From Eudorina sp. 2006-703-Eu-15 (taxonomy: Eukaryota > Chlorophyta > Chlorophyceae > Chlamydomonadales > Volvocaceae), in NCBI GenBank assembly GCA_003117195.1, contig BDSI01000031.1, positions 37,501 to 101,500 of the forward strand: a DNA stretch of 64,000 bases, read 5' to 3'. Positions 1 to 9,083 of this stretch are shown here, piece by piece. The notes beneath the pieces are model-generated. The model was not told the DNA's origin, did not search any database, and saw nothing but the letters and a program-made list of their open reading frames with translations. How positions within the stretch are numbered: the first letter of the stretch is position 1; each line of letters starts with the position of its first letter. The position numbers were made by a program, and so were the translations under genes.

Positions 1-390
1 GCGCGACAGCCAAACTCCAGAGCGGCCAGCCAAACTTCGCCAGAGTCGGTACAGTGACGCACTTGCAGCTCCTGCTATTGCCCAATGCAATGCTTTTGAT
101 GCTCTTTGGGGTTGGGCGGGTACTTGCCACTCTCGGGACTACGCTCTCTCGCCCCTTGCCATGTTCCATCATGAGTGTGCACAGTTTCCACCTGCACTGA
201 GTGCGGGGGGCTCTGCACCAAGGAGCACAGGAGGCAACCAGTGATGCGCCGCGGATGCCAGCGGTGATCAGCACCTATGCTGCAATGCCCTCTGCGTCCC
301 TGATTCCAGTTCTTATGAGTACCGAAGCAGCACGCAAAAGGAAGAAGAGAACAAGGCACACATCACCGGGGAAGGACATCGTGCTGGCTG
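1..390. other. No gene recognised
   Basis: This left edge is mixed-composition sequence before the first minisatellite copy. Short open frames exist on both strands, but none shows a recognisable domain or a codon pattern that stands out, so I assign no gene. Confidence 0.5.
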
Positions 391-806
391 CAGTATCGCC
401 GGAAGTTTTCTTACTGGAACGGCGGGATGTGAGGTCACGCTGCTTGCACAGTCACGGCGTGCATGGCTCTGGCGCAGTCTCCAGCATCGCCGGAAGTTTT
501 CTTACTGGAACGGCGGGATGTGAGGTCACGCTGCTTGCACAGTCACGGCGTGCACGGCTCTGGCGCAGTCTCCAGCATCGCCGGAAGTTTTCTCACTGGA
601 ACGGCGGGATGTGGGGTGCGGGTGCATGCTCAGTCACGGCATGCACGGCACTGGCGCAGTCTCCAGCATCGCCGGAAGTTTTCTTACTGGAACGGCGGGA
701 TGTGGGGTGCGGGTGCATGCTCAGTCACGGCATGCACGGCTCTGGCGCAGTCTCCAGCATCGCCGGAAGTTTTCTTACTGGAACGGCGGGATGTGGGGTG
801 CGGGTG
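391..806. repeat. 91-bp minisatellite, left part (5 copies)
   Basis: The core GGAAGTTTTC occurs at 401, 492, 583, 674 and 765, an exact 91-bp period. Copies differ mainly in the segment after GGCGGGATGTG, giving two sub-types (one continuing AGGTCACGCTG, one GGGTGCGGGTGC). The array is cut at 806 by the LTR retrotransposon and resumes at 8562 in the same phase. Because 91 is not a multiple of three, the long frames through it change frame at each copy, so it is not read as a protein. Confidence 0.93.
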
Positions 807-1190
807 TGTTGTATTATGCTCTGTCTCGCATAATAAACAATGTGCTCTTTATGGTATTTTACTGTTCTGTATTTGCTGTCACTTTTGAGGAAGCTGTTCC
901 TTACACTTTGCTGATACGTAACTGTTTACGAACCTGTATTTCGGACTGCCGAATCCTGTTATTCTGCTGGTAATTGTAATCTGTTTACAATTAGGACAAC
1001 TGGTCCTGGTAGCTGATTCTGTGTGACTCCGGTTGCTGAGTTCAAACTGACGGTTAAACCGTTGCCTCACTGACCCTTCGTCCAAGTGGCGGCTCGCCGT
1101 ACACTACTGGGCGCGGACCTGGTGCATTTAAGCACACTGCGACTCAACAATCGGTAGTTCTTACTACCACCTAAGTACGTGGATACAACA
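807..1190 (+). repeat. 5' LTR of the chromovirus
   Basis: 384 bp bounded by TGTTGT and ACAACA, matched without a difference that I can see by 8173-8556. It contains a TGTAA motif at 975-979, the poly(A) signal used by chlamydomonadalean genes. No clear TATA box was identified. Confidence 0.95.
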
Positions 1191-1515
1191 AGTGGACTCG
1201 AGACGGTCTTTCCTGATACGCTTCCGCTAAGCTGTTACTCACTTGCCTTGACTTCAATGGCGACTCCTTCCCGTTCCTCTGTTTACTCGCCAAACACCAA
1301 CGCCGCCATTGCTCGCGTTGCTGGTGCAGAGTCAACTCCCGGTGAATATCCGATCCGGCTGCGGATTACTGTGGCTGCACCGGAGCATCCTTCGCCGACG
1401 ACTGTTCTGAACAACGCTTCGCCGACGACCCTCGTTCGGTTGTTGTCGGTCAAGTTCGGTGAGCAATCGTGAGATTGTTCTCTGTTACTGAACTCTGTTT
1501 CTGTTTCTGTCCATC

Positions 1516-2937
1516 ATGGCGAACCTGGTCAATGAATGGAATGCTGATGGTGACGCCGTTCTGGTGAATCCTCCTGCGCCCGCTGCTGTTGCGGACCCTG
1601 CTCCTGAACCTGCGGTTGTGGAACACGCTCCGGCTCCTCCTGCTGTTGCTCAACAGTTGCCTGCTGTGAACCTGAGCTCCGCTGCCGCAGTCCCTGTCAT
1701 CGACTTGGCATCGGATCCCTTTGCTGACTTCGATCTGGATGCGCTGCGCGCTTTGCTTCGCCGCTCTCCTGCTTTGCGCGGCGCTGTCTCTGACGAACAC
1801 TCTGACCTGCTGCGGTATCTGCCCCACCACGCTGTTGTGTCCTCCGGCGCTGGCCGTGCAGGCGTGGCTGTCCCCTCGGCTCCTGTGGCCGCTGCGCCTG
1901 CTGGGGCATCTGCCGACAACGCCTCGTTCGCTGAGGTAATCAAGCTGTCCGTGCCCGCGCCCAAGTTGCAGATTTCGACGGACCCGAAGAGCTGCGCTTC
2001 CGCACCGCCTGCCGTTGCCGCTGCTACTCGTGCCTTCGTCCGCGACGTCAAGCGCTACTTCACGCTGGTCAAGGGCGGTCACGATGACGGTTTGCGATGC
2101 CTGTACTTGGGTCAGGCGCTGGGGGGCGCGGCTAAGTCGTTCCACGACGAGTGGACCCTGTCCACCCCGTCGTACACGTCTGATCAGCTGTTGCTTGCCT
2201 TGCTGAAGCGCTTTGCACCTCAGATTCAGCCGCGTGTCACTGAGGCCCGCAATAAGCTTGCCACTCGCCAGTTTATCATGCGCCCTAAGGAGACTGTCCC
2301 TGCCTATCAGTCTCGGTTCGAGGCGTTGATGACTGCCATCCCTGACGCCACCGAGTCTGAGCGCATGTTCTGGTTCCACGCTGGCCTGCCTGATGACCTG
2401 ATGCACGCCTGCGTGACTGATGAGCGCGGTGCCCCATTCCGCACCTACTCTGACTTGGTGCAATACGCTATTGGCAAGGAGGCTCAAGCTTTTGCCCTCA
2501 AACGTGTTCGCTCGCTGCGCCTGAACGCTGTTGCCATGCAGGAGGATGTTGACCCGGCGGCCTCGGGACCCAGCAACGGCCGGCGTGCGCGCGCTCCGAC
2601 GGCGTCTGCACCCGCCGCCGCCGCCGCCGCTGCTGGCGCTCCGCCCCGGCCTGTCGTCGCCGCCGCGGCTCCTGCCCCGCGTGCGGCGCCTGCCGTCGCT
2701 GCTGCCGCCCGGTCGACACCCTCCGACAAGACGTACTCGGCTGCTCAGCTCGCTGAGAAGACCAAGTTTGGGTGCTCCTTCAAGGAGTATCTCCGTCGGA
2801 TGGAAGAACGGCTTTGCCTGCGCTGCTGCTCCGACGCCCACCGCGTGAACCATTGCCCAATCTGGCGGGCCGAGCACCCCGAGCTGTTCGTCGACGGCAC
2901 CCCGCCGCCTAAGAAGAAGGCCCGGCGCAACGTTTAG
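1516..2937 (+). CDS. gag: Gag capsid/nucleocapsid protein of the chromovirus
   Basis: A 473-residue protein that forms the retroelement particle. The N-terminal 110 residues are Ala/Pro-rich. The middle (about 150-330) resembles a retrotransposon capsid, with the Trp- and Arg-rich segments typical of Ty3 Gag. Residues about 345-400 are an Ala/Pro linker. A perfect CX2CX4HX4C zinc knuckle sits at C434, C437, H442 and C447, followed by a basic tail (KKKARR) that could be a nuclear localisation signal. The ATG at 1516 lies 326 bp after the LTR. The frame ends in a single UAG, and the pol frame continues after it without a frame change. Long minus-strand frames over this gene are shadows. Confidence 0.93.
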   Translation: MANLVNEWNADGDAVLVNPPAPAAVADPAPEPAVVEHAPAPPAVAQQLPAVNLSSAAAVPVIDLASDPFADFDLDALRALLRRSPALRGAVSDEHSDLLRYLPHHAVVSSGAGRAGVAVPSAPVAAAPAGASADNASFAEVIKLSVPAPKLQISTDPKSCASAPPAVAAATRAFVRDVKRYFTLVKGGHDDGLRCLYLGQALGGAAKSFHDEWTLSTPSYTSDQLLLALLKRFAPQIQPRVTEARNKLATRQFIMRPKETVPAYQSRFEALMTAIPDATESERMFWFHAGLPDDLMHACVTDERGAPFRTYSDLVQYAIGKEAQAFALKRVRSLRLNAVAMQEDVDPAASGPSNGRRARAPTASAPAAAAAAAGAPPRPVVAAAAPAPRAAPAVAAAARSTPSDKTYSAAQLAEKTKFGCSFKEYLRRMEERLCLRCCSDAHRVNHCPIWRAEHPELFVDGTPPPKKKARRNV

Positions 2938-5900
2938 GTTGTTGCCCAGGGTGGTTCTGAGGGACTGCCCCCTGGGTGTTCTGCTGATGCTGCTGTGGTT
3001 GGCTGCGCTGTCGGTGTTGGCGGTTCTGTTGGCTCTGTTGCCGGTGTTTCTGTGGCTGCTGTGCCAGACACTGTTGCTTGCCGTCGCCGTGCCGTACGCG
3101 CCTTGACGCCGTCCGCGCTTGCTGAACTCGAACTTGCTGTGGGCCGCCGTTTCAGCTTCGATGCGCACACTGCGCGCGCGGGGTTTGATTCGGTCTGTAA
3201 CCTGGGTCTGCCGTGCTGTCGGCCGCTGTCATCTGTCGACCTGGGTGGTCACACGGTTCTGTTTGTCCCTTCATCCATGCGTGAGATGCAGACTCAGCTG
3301 GCACATTACCGTTCGTGCAAGCAGCTGCGTCCTGACACCTCTGCCTGTCTGCTTTTGCCTACGCACTTGTCTCGTCGCGCCTCTCGTCACCTGGTCGGTA
3401 TGGCTCAGATACGACGCTTCGACAAGGGTGCTGGTCTGTTCAACGGGTTGGACTTGTCCGGGGCTGTGGTTGCCTTGCCTTCGCTGCCGTACTCGGTCGA
3501 TGTCTGGTACGACCCACCTCGGCCTGTCTCCACTCCTGCTGCCCCTTTCTTGTCAACCCTCTGTTCGCCAGTTGCTGCTTCCCTCTCAGGAGCCGACCTG
3601 CCTCGCGTCGCCCTGTCCTCCGCTGGCGTTCCTCTGCCGACGCTGGTGGACTCCGGCGCCAGTCACGACTTCGTGTCTGAGGCTACTGTACGGCAGCTTG
3701 GTCTGTCGATCCGCCCTAGTGCCTGGTCACACGTCACCCTCGCTGATGGAGGTAAGAGCGCGTTGCTTGGGCAGGTTACTTTGCGTGCCTCTGCTGGCCC
3801 GCTGCGGTTGCAACTTCAACCGTACGTCTTGCCTGACCTGACCAGCGTCGCGTCTCTTATCTTGGGGTCTGGGTCTCTGCACTTGCACGGTGCTGCTTTG
3901 GATTACGGTTCACGTACTTTGCGTCTGCGCAAGGGCCGTTTGTCGTACCGCGTGCCGTTGCTTGTCCCTGCTGTACGTGAGGGGGGCGAGGGCGCTGATG
4001 GCTCTGCGCCTGCTGCACCTCACGTTAATTTTGCGCTTGCTGCTATGTGTTCTCGCACTGAGCCTGAACCCGTTGGGCGCAAAGCTGCCACTCGCCTGCT
4101 TCGTAAGGGTGCCCATGCCTTGCTTGTTCGACCGAAACTGTACATGAACTCGGCCGTACAGCAACCTGATGCTAAGGACCCTGACGTTGAGGCCCTGTTG
4201 GAGGAATATGCAGATCTCTTCAAGGAGATCCCTGGCCTGCCTCCTATGCGACCTGTCGATCACACCATTCCTCTGGTACCTGGTACGGCGCCTGTGTCCC
4301 GTCCTATGTACCGCCTGAGCCCTCTGGAGCTCGACGAGGTAAAACGGCAAGTGACTGACTTGCTGGCTAAGGGCATGATCCGTCCGAGCACCTCGCCGTA
4401 CTCTGCTCCTATTCTGTTCGTGGGTAAGAAGGATGGTGGTCTGCGCATGTGCATTGACTATAGGGGTCTGAATGCGGTCACTGTTAAGAACCGTTACCCC
4501 CTGCCGCGCGTAGACGATCTGTTGGACAAACTGAGGGGTTCTGCTTACTTTAGCTCTATTGACCTGCAGCAGGGCTACAATCAGATTCGGATTGCTGAGT
4601 CCGACATCCCAAAGTCTGCTTTTCGTACACCCTTTGGTCATTACGAGTATACTGTCCTGTCCTTTGGTTTGGTGAACGCCCCTGCCACCTTCCAAGCTGT
4701 TATGAATCGCATCTTCAGGCCCTTCCTGGATCGGTTCGTCGTCTGTTACCTGGACGACATCCTGATATTCTCCAAGACCCGCGAGGAGCACCTGCAGCAC
4801 CTTCGCCAGGTCTTCGAGGTTCTGAGGCGTGAGCAGCTGTACGCGAAACGGTCAAAGTGCCACTGGGCGCTCCCGCAGGTCGAGTATCTGGGGCATGTCG
4901 TCTCTGCTGATGGCATTCGAATGGATCCCCGCAAGTCTGCCGCGGTCCGTGACTGGCCCACTCCGACCAACCTGCCGGACCTGCGTAAGTTTTTGGGTCT
5001 GACCAACTACTTTCGTAAGTTCATTTCGCGCTACTCTGTGATAGCTGCACCTCTGACCAATCTGACGCGTAAGGGTGCGTTTCTGTCGCCTGCTGCTTGG
5101 ACTCCTGAGTGCCAACAGGCGTTTGATGAACTGAAGCGTGCTGTCTGTGATGACGTACTTCTGCGGTTCCCTGATTACTCCCTGCCTTTCCGTATTGAGG
5201 TCATATCTGATGCCTCGCTGTACGGCACCGGCGCTGTCCTGTTACAGGAGGGGAGACCTGTTGCTTTCACCAGTCAGAAGTTTACGGGTGCTGAAACTCG
5301 TTACACTACTGGGGAGCAGGAACTGCTTGCTGTCATCCACGCTCTGAAAGAATGGCGGTGTTACCTTGAGGGTCGCCCCTTCACGCTGAAAACTGACCAC
5401 AAGCCCCTTACGTTCCTGCAAGGTGTGCCCACTCTGAACCGTCGTCAAGCCCGGTGGCTTGAGTACATGGCGCGTTTTGACTACACCTGGGAGTATCTGT
5501 CTGGTTCGATGAACATTGCTGATGCTCTCAGCCGGCACCCTAACCTGCACGCCGCAATCCTGTCTGTGACGACTCGCAGTTCTGCTCGCAAGGCTGCGGC
5601 TGTTGACCCCGTTCCGGCCGCCCCTGCGCCTGTTCGTGCACGTACGCCCGCTGACCCCGTCGCTGCCGTACCTGCCACCGCACCTGCGACCGCTGAGGCG
5701 CCCGCAACTGATCTTTTTGCCCGTCTGCGTGCCTTGTACCGTACTGATCCGTACTTCGCTGATACTGCTAACACAGCAGCGCTCACCTGTGAGCGTGGCG
5801 TCTGGTACCGCTCCCTCCCTGATCGCAAGCAGATTGTCATTCCGAATGACGACGAGCTGCGTCGTGAGCTGCTGTCGAAGTACCATGACGGTCCCTTGGC

Positions 5901-6127
5901 TGGGCATCCTGGCTGCAGTCGTCTGATTGACTTGGTTACCCGCACCTTTTGGTGGCCTAAGTTGGCTGCCGACGCCGCTAACTACGTTCAATCCTGTGAT
6001 CTCTGTCAGCGCAACAAGCCATCGTCCGGTAAGACCCCTGGGTTGCTGCAGTCGCTGCCTGTGCCAGCGAACCCTTGGGACAGCGTCTCTATGGACTATG
6101 TGGTTGCGCTCCCCAAAACTGAGGGGG
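2938..6127 (+). pseudogene. pol: Pol, first part: protease, RT, RNase H, integrase N-terminus
   Basis: The frame follows gag in phase directly after its UAG and has no ATG of its own near the front (a GTG lies at 2995), so it is probably made by stop-codon readthrough. Visible in order: an aspartic protease with DSGA near 3650; reverse transcriptase with the [12 protein letters not shown] block near 4440 and YLDD near 4747; RNase H with [11 protein letters not shown] near 5207 and TDHKPL near 5392; and the integrase zinc module (two His near 5883-5905, CDLC near 5998) with the first catalytic Asp in MDY near 6090. At a five-G run (6123-6127) the frame shifts. In this frame reading continues as unrelated residues to a stop at 6342, while the true integrase core continues in another frame. 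Confidence 0.93.
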
Positions 6128-6986
6128 ATACGACGCGGTTATCGTACTGGTTGATCGCCTTACGAAGATGGTGCATCTGGCGCCCACCACCACGTCCTGT
6201 ACTGCTGAGCAGGCTGCACGTTTGTTCTTTGACAACGTCGTACGTTTGCATGGTGTTCCTAAGGGCATTGTCTCTGATCGCGATCCGCGTTTCACGAGCA
6301 AGTTCTGGGGAGCGCTTGGGGATCTGCTGGATATGCGTGTGAATCTGTCCACTGCGTATCACCCCCAGTCTGACGGTCAAACTGAGCGCATGAATCGTAC
6401 ACTTGGTGACATGCTGCGCAACTTTGCTGGCCGTAACCCTGATACCTGGGACACTCATCTGTCTGCTGCTGAGTTCGCGCTGAACAATGCAGTGAATCGC
6501 TCCACTGGCAAGAGTCCGTTCTTCCTGAACTACGGATTTCACCCTGCGCTTCCTGTCTGGCGGGAGTTGGACGTCAACGTTCCTGCCGCGAAGCAGTTTT
6601 GTGCACGGAGCTTTGTGTCTCGTCTGTCTGAAGCTAAGTCCTGCTTGGACGCAGCGCAACAACGGGCTGCTGATTACTACAACCGGGGTAAGAAGCCTGT
6701 CACTTACGCCGCTGGGCAGTTGGTGATGCTGAGTACGAAGCACTTGCGTGACATGTCACGTGGGCCTCGGAAGCTTCTCCCTCGCTGGGTTGGCCCGTAC
6801 CCTGTCGTACGCATGGTTGGTTCTGTTGCGGTTGAGTTGCGCCTGCCCTTGGACATGCGCATTCACCCGACCTTCCACGTGTCTCTGGTTCGTCCTTATC
6901 ATTCGCGCGCATCTGACGCCGCTGATGAAATGGATACTAGTCCTGAACCTGTTGCCTGGCTGACTGAAGACCAACCTCTGTTTTTG
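6128..6986 (+). pseudogene. pol: Pol, second part: integrase core and GPY motif
   Basis: This continues the integrase in a frame different from the upstream pol. It carries the second catalytic Asp in VSDRDPRF, the catalytic Glu in DGQTERMNR, and the GPYPVV (GPY/F) motif near 6794, with the usual HPTFHVSLVRPY segment near 6865. The break is best explained by loss of one G in the G run at 6123-6127, either a real mutation or a sequencing slip. At 6986 the frame runs into a foreign insert and stops at 7262. The matching chromodomain resumes at 7950. Confidence 0.92.
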
Positions 6987-7949
6987 GGCGGGGCCCCAGC
7001 GCGAAGCGCGTTCGGGGGGCCCCGCCCCCTAGGATTGCCCATGTCCGTGTGTCCGGTAACGGCAAAACGCTCATTATCCGCTAAACTAATTCGCTATGTT
7101 TGTCATATTAATTGTCCTCTATTGCAAGGTAACTTTGGTTTGGCTGAAAAAAATTCTTTGCGCACAAACGGTCAAAGTAAAGCTCCGCGGTCTCCATGGA
7201 CCCGAGTCAACATCCACCCAACGCCTCTCGCGCTCATATTTGTTTCAACGGGTGCCGCGTGATGAATACTTGGATTAAGGATGGGCGGCGCGTGCTAAAT
7301 TGAACTTCCATAGTGTTCTGATGTTTGAACATCAAGATGCCACCAACATCAAGATTTGCCTTTCTGTCTTGCCAGATGAATACAATTCAACAATATGTAT
7401 TGAATCAAAGGTTCAAGATGCAAAGGGATAGCATACCGAGTACCAACGAGTTCTCCAGTTCCGATGGCCGAAGTCCGGGTCTCACCGCGGCTTTTTCGCA
7501 CCCTGTTTTTGCCTTATATTTGCTATGTAACTATTGATGGCAAACGTTTAGAGGTTCACGTCTGCTGCGGGCTTGCAACTGAAGGGCTGCATGCTTGCCG
7601 ACGGACCAAACAACTACAGTTTCTCGGCAAAACAAGAACGCTTCAAGCTTGCTTTTTGATATCTGCTTGACAGACGGATGTGGTAGTGCAGAGGCGTCTA
7701 ATAATGCAGATGCGGTGACCGCCGTTGGCGGCGCGTACTGCAGGTTGGTTTCGGGGCTACCCTACCTGCTTGAGCTTGCTCAATCTATGCACAGCGATCC
7801 ACCTTCAACATCAACGACACCCTCAATGGCACCCTTTCACACTCTCACACTCTTGCGCGGTAACAGAGTTTCCGTTGTAAAGCAAGCGGCCCTTACGGAT
7901 TGTAGGGGGCCCCGCCCTTTTTCCGGCTTCAAGGAAGCCGACCCCCTAC
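6987..7949. mobile_element. 963-bp insert inside pol, probably a non-autonomous transposon
   Basis: Removing 6987-7952 joins the codons on both sides without a frame change and restores a continuous integrase-to-chromodomain protein. TTG occurs on both edges (6984-6986 and 7950-7952), compatible with a 3-bp target duplication. Both ends are G/C-rich and can fold: the left end pairs GGGCGGGGCCCC with GGGGCCCCGCCC, and the right end pairs GTAGGGGG with CCCCCTAC around an inner CGGCTTC/GAAGCCG stem. The interior is less GC-rich and I see no coding capacity. A 3-bp duplication suggests a Harbinger- or CACTA-like DNA transposon, but the termini are not diagnostic. Confidence 0.75.
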
Positions 7950-8171
7950 TTGTCTGTTGAACGCGTTCTGGACTACCGTTGTCGCCGCGTTCGCACTGGC
8001 AAACGGACCCGCTTTGTGCAAGAGTGGCTCGTTAAATGGGCTGGCTACTCATCTGAGCACAATTCGTGGGAACCCGCTCGCAACTTCACACCTGATCTGA
8101 AACCTGTTTTGGATGAGGTTCGGTCGCAGGCCAAGCAAGCAGCGAGGACGCTGCCACCAGAGGGGGGATAG
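7950..8171 (+). pseudogene. pol: Chromodomain end of Pol, detached by the insert
   Basis: About 73 residues homologous to the chromodomain at the C-terminus of chromovirus integrases, which reads histone marks and steers integration. The core shows VERVLDYR, then WLVKWAGY and NSWEPARNF, the conserved aromatic positions of the family. It has no start codon of its own and is in the same frame as the upstream integrase once the insert is removed. The stop (8169-8171) lies within the polypurine tract, two bases before the 3' LTR. Confidence 0.92.
8159..8171 (+). other. Polypurine tract
   Basis: A run AGAGGGGGGATAG immediately before the 3' LTR is the expected primer site for plus-strand DNA synthesis. 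It overlaps the stop codon of the chromodomain frame. Confidence 0.8.
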
Positions 8172-8172
8172 T

Positions 8173-8556
8173 TGTTGTATTATGCTCTGTCTCGCATAAT
8201 AAACAATGTGCTCTTTATGGTATTTTACTGTTCTGTATTTGCTGTCACTTTTGAGGAAGCTGTTCCTTACACTTTGCTGATACGTAACTGTTTACGAACC
8301 TGTATTTCGGACTGCCGAATCCTGTTATTCTGCTGGTAATTGTAATCTGTTTACAATTAGGACAACTGGTCCTGGTAGCTGATTCTGTGTGACTCCGGTT
8401 GCTGAGTTCAAACTGACGGTTAAACCGTTGCCTCACTGACCCTTCGTCCAAGTGGCGGCTCGCCGTACACTACTGGGCGCGGACCTGGTGCATTTAAGCA
8501 CACTGCGACTCAACAATCGGTAGTTCTTACTACCACCTAAGTACGTGGATACAACA
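8173..8556 (+). repeat. 3' LTR of the chromovirus
   Basis: Same length and, by reading, same sequence as 807-1190, including TGTAA at 8341-8345. It is followed by the second copy of the target duplication GGGTG (8557-8561). Confidence 0.95.
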
Positions 8557-8561
8557 GGGTG

Positions 8562-8775
8562 CATGCTCAGTCACGGCATGCACGGCACTGGCGCAGTCTC
8601 CAGCATCGCCGGAAGTTTTCTTACTGGAACGGCGGGATGTGAGGTCACGCTGCTTGCACAGTCACGGCGTGCATGGCTCTGGCGCAGTCTCCAGCATCGC
8701 CGGAAGTTTTCTTACTGGAACGGCGGGATGTGGGGTGCGGGTGCATGCTCAGTCAAGTCTTGCACGGCTCCGGCG
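8562..8775. repeat. 91-bp minisatellite, right part
   Basis: The core GGAAGTTTTC recurs at 8611 and 8702, 91 bp apart. Forty-two bases of the broken unit (765-806) plus 49 bases here (8562-8610) make exactly 91, so the array was continuous before the retrotransposon inserted. Similarity fades after about 8770. Confidence 0.92.
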
Positions 8776-9083
8776 CGCCGTCAGCAGCGCTCAAGTCTCC
8801 ATCCCCGACATCGTTACGCTGCACAGCACGTCCGCGCCCTCACATAGATTCATGCTGCCTCGCACTAGTGCATTTTTATGCGCAGCCAATGTGCCTGTGA
8901 CGCCTTTTTTCGATACACCCGTATCCAGGGGGGTTCGGGGGGCTTGCCCCCCGGAAAAAATTCTGGGGGTGTAGATGCATGCACGAGGTGTATCTACGCA
9001 GCGTAGATGAGAGTTTAGGGGCCATCTACGCTCCGAAGATGCCAGGACCCAAAAGTCATCTACATGATACTAGCACTGTGTGG
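8776..9083. other. No gene; G/C-run hairpin and tandem-like GTAGATG words
   Basis: The stretch contains a short palindrome GGGGGGCTTGCCCCCC near 8938 and several repeats of the words TAGATG and CTACGC between 8970 and 9060. No coding frame or family was recognised. Confidence 0.4.

Larger units (their letters stand above)
807..8556 (+). mobile_element. Ty3/Gypsy chromovirus LTR retrotransposon
   Basis: A full-length element of 7750 bp, including a 963-bp secondary insert. It has two 384-bp LTRs with TGTTGT...ACAACA ends. The order gag, protease, RT, RNase H, integrase, chromodomain is diagnostic of a Ty3 chromovirus. The 5-bp target duplication GGGTG lies at 802-806 and 8557-8561. A primer-binding-site candidate starts with TGG at 1193, just inside the 5' LTR, but it is not the usual initiator-Met type and I cannot assign the tRNA. 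A purine tract precedes the 3' LTR. The LTRs read as identical, so insertion is recent, yet the pol gene carries a frameshift and a large insertion. The element is probably not autonomous now. Confidence 0.96.

Noticed and set aside
391..806. Possible CRISPR array
   Set aside because: The whole 91-bp unit is repeated with no unique spacers, and the context is eukaryotic.
201..973. Three overlapping long plus-strand frames through the 91-bp array
   Set aside because: The unit is 91 bp, so the frame shifts at each copy; the repeated peptide text is only the minisatellite read in three frames.
879..1085. 68-residue minus-strand frame, identical at 8245-8451
   Set aside because: It is repeated only because it lies in the two LTRs; no domain and no sign of selection.
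1450..3168. 572-codon minus-strand frame opposite gag
   Set aside because: It is a GC-driven shadow of gag; it contains no domain, while gag has a perfect zinc knuckle and the correct position in the element.
3910..4800. Minus-strand frame opposite RT
   Set aside because: Antisense shadow of the conserved RT domain.
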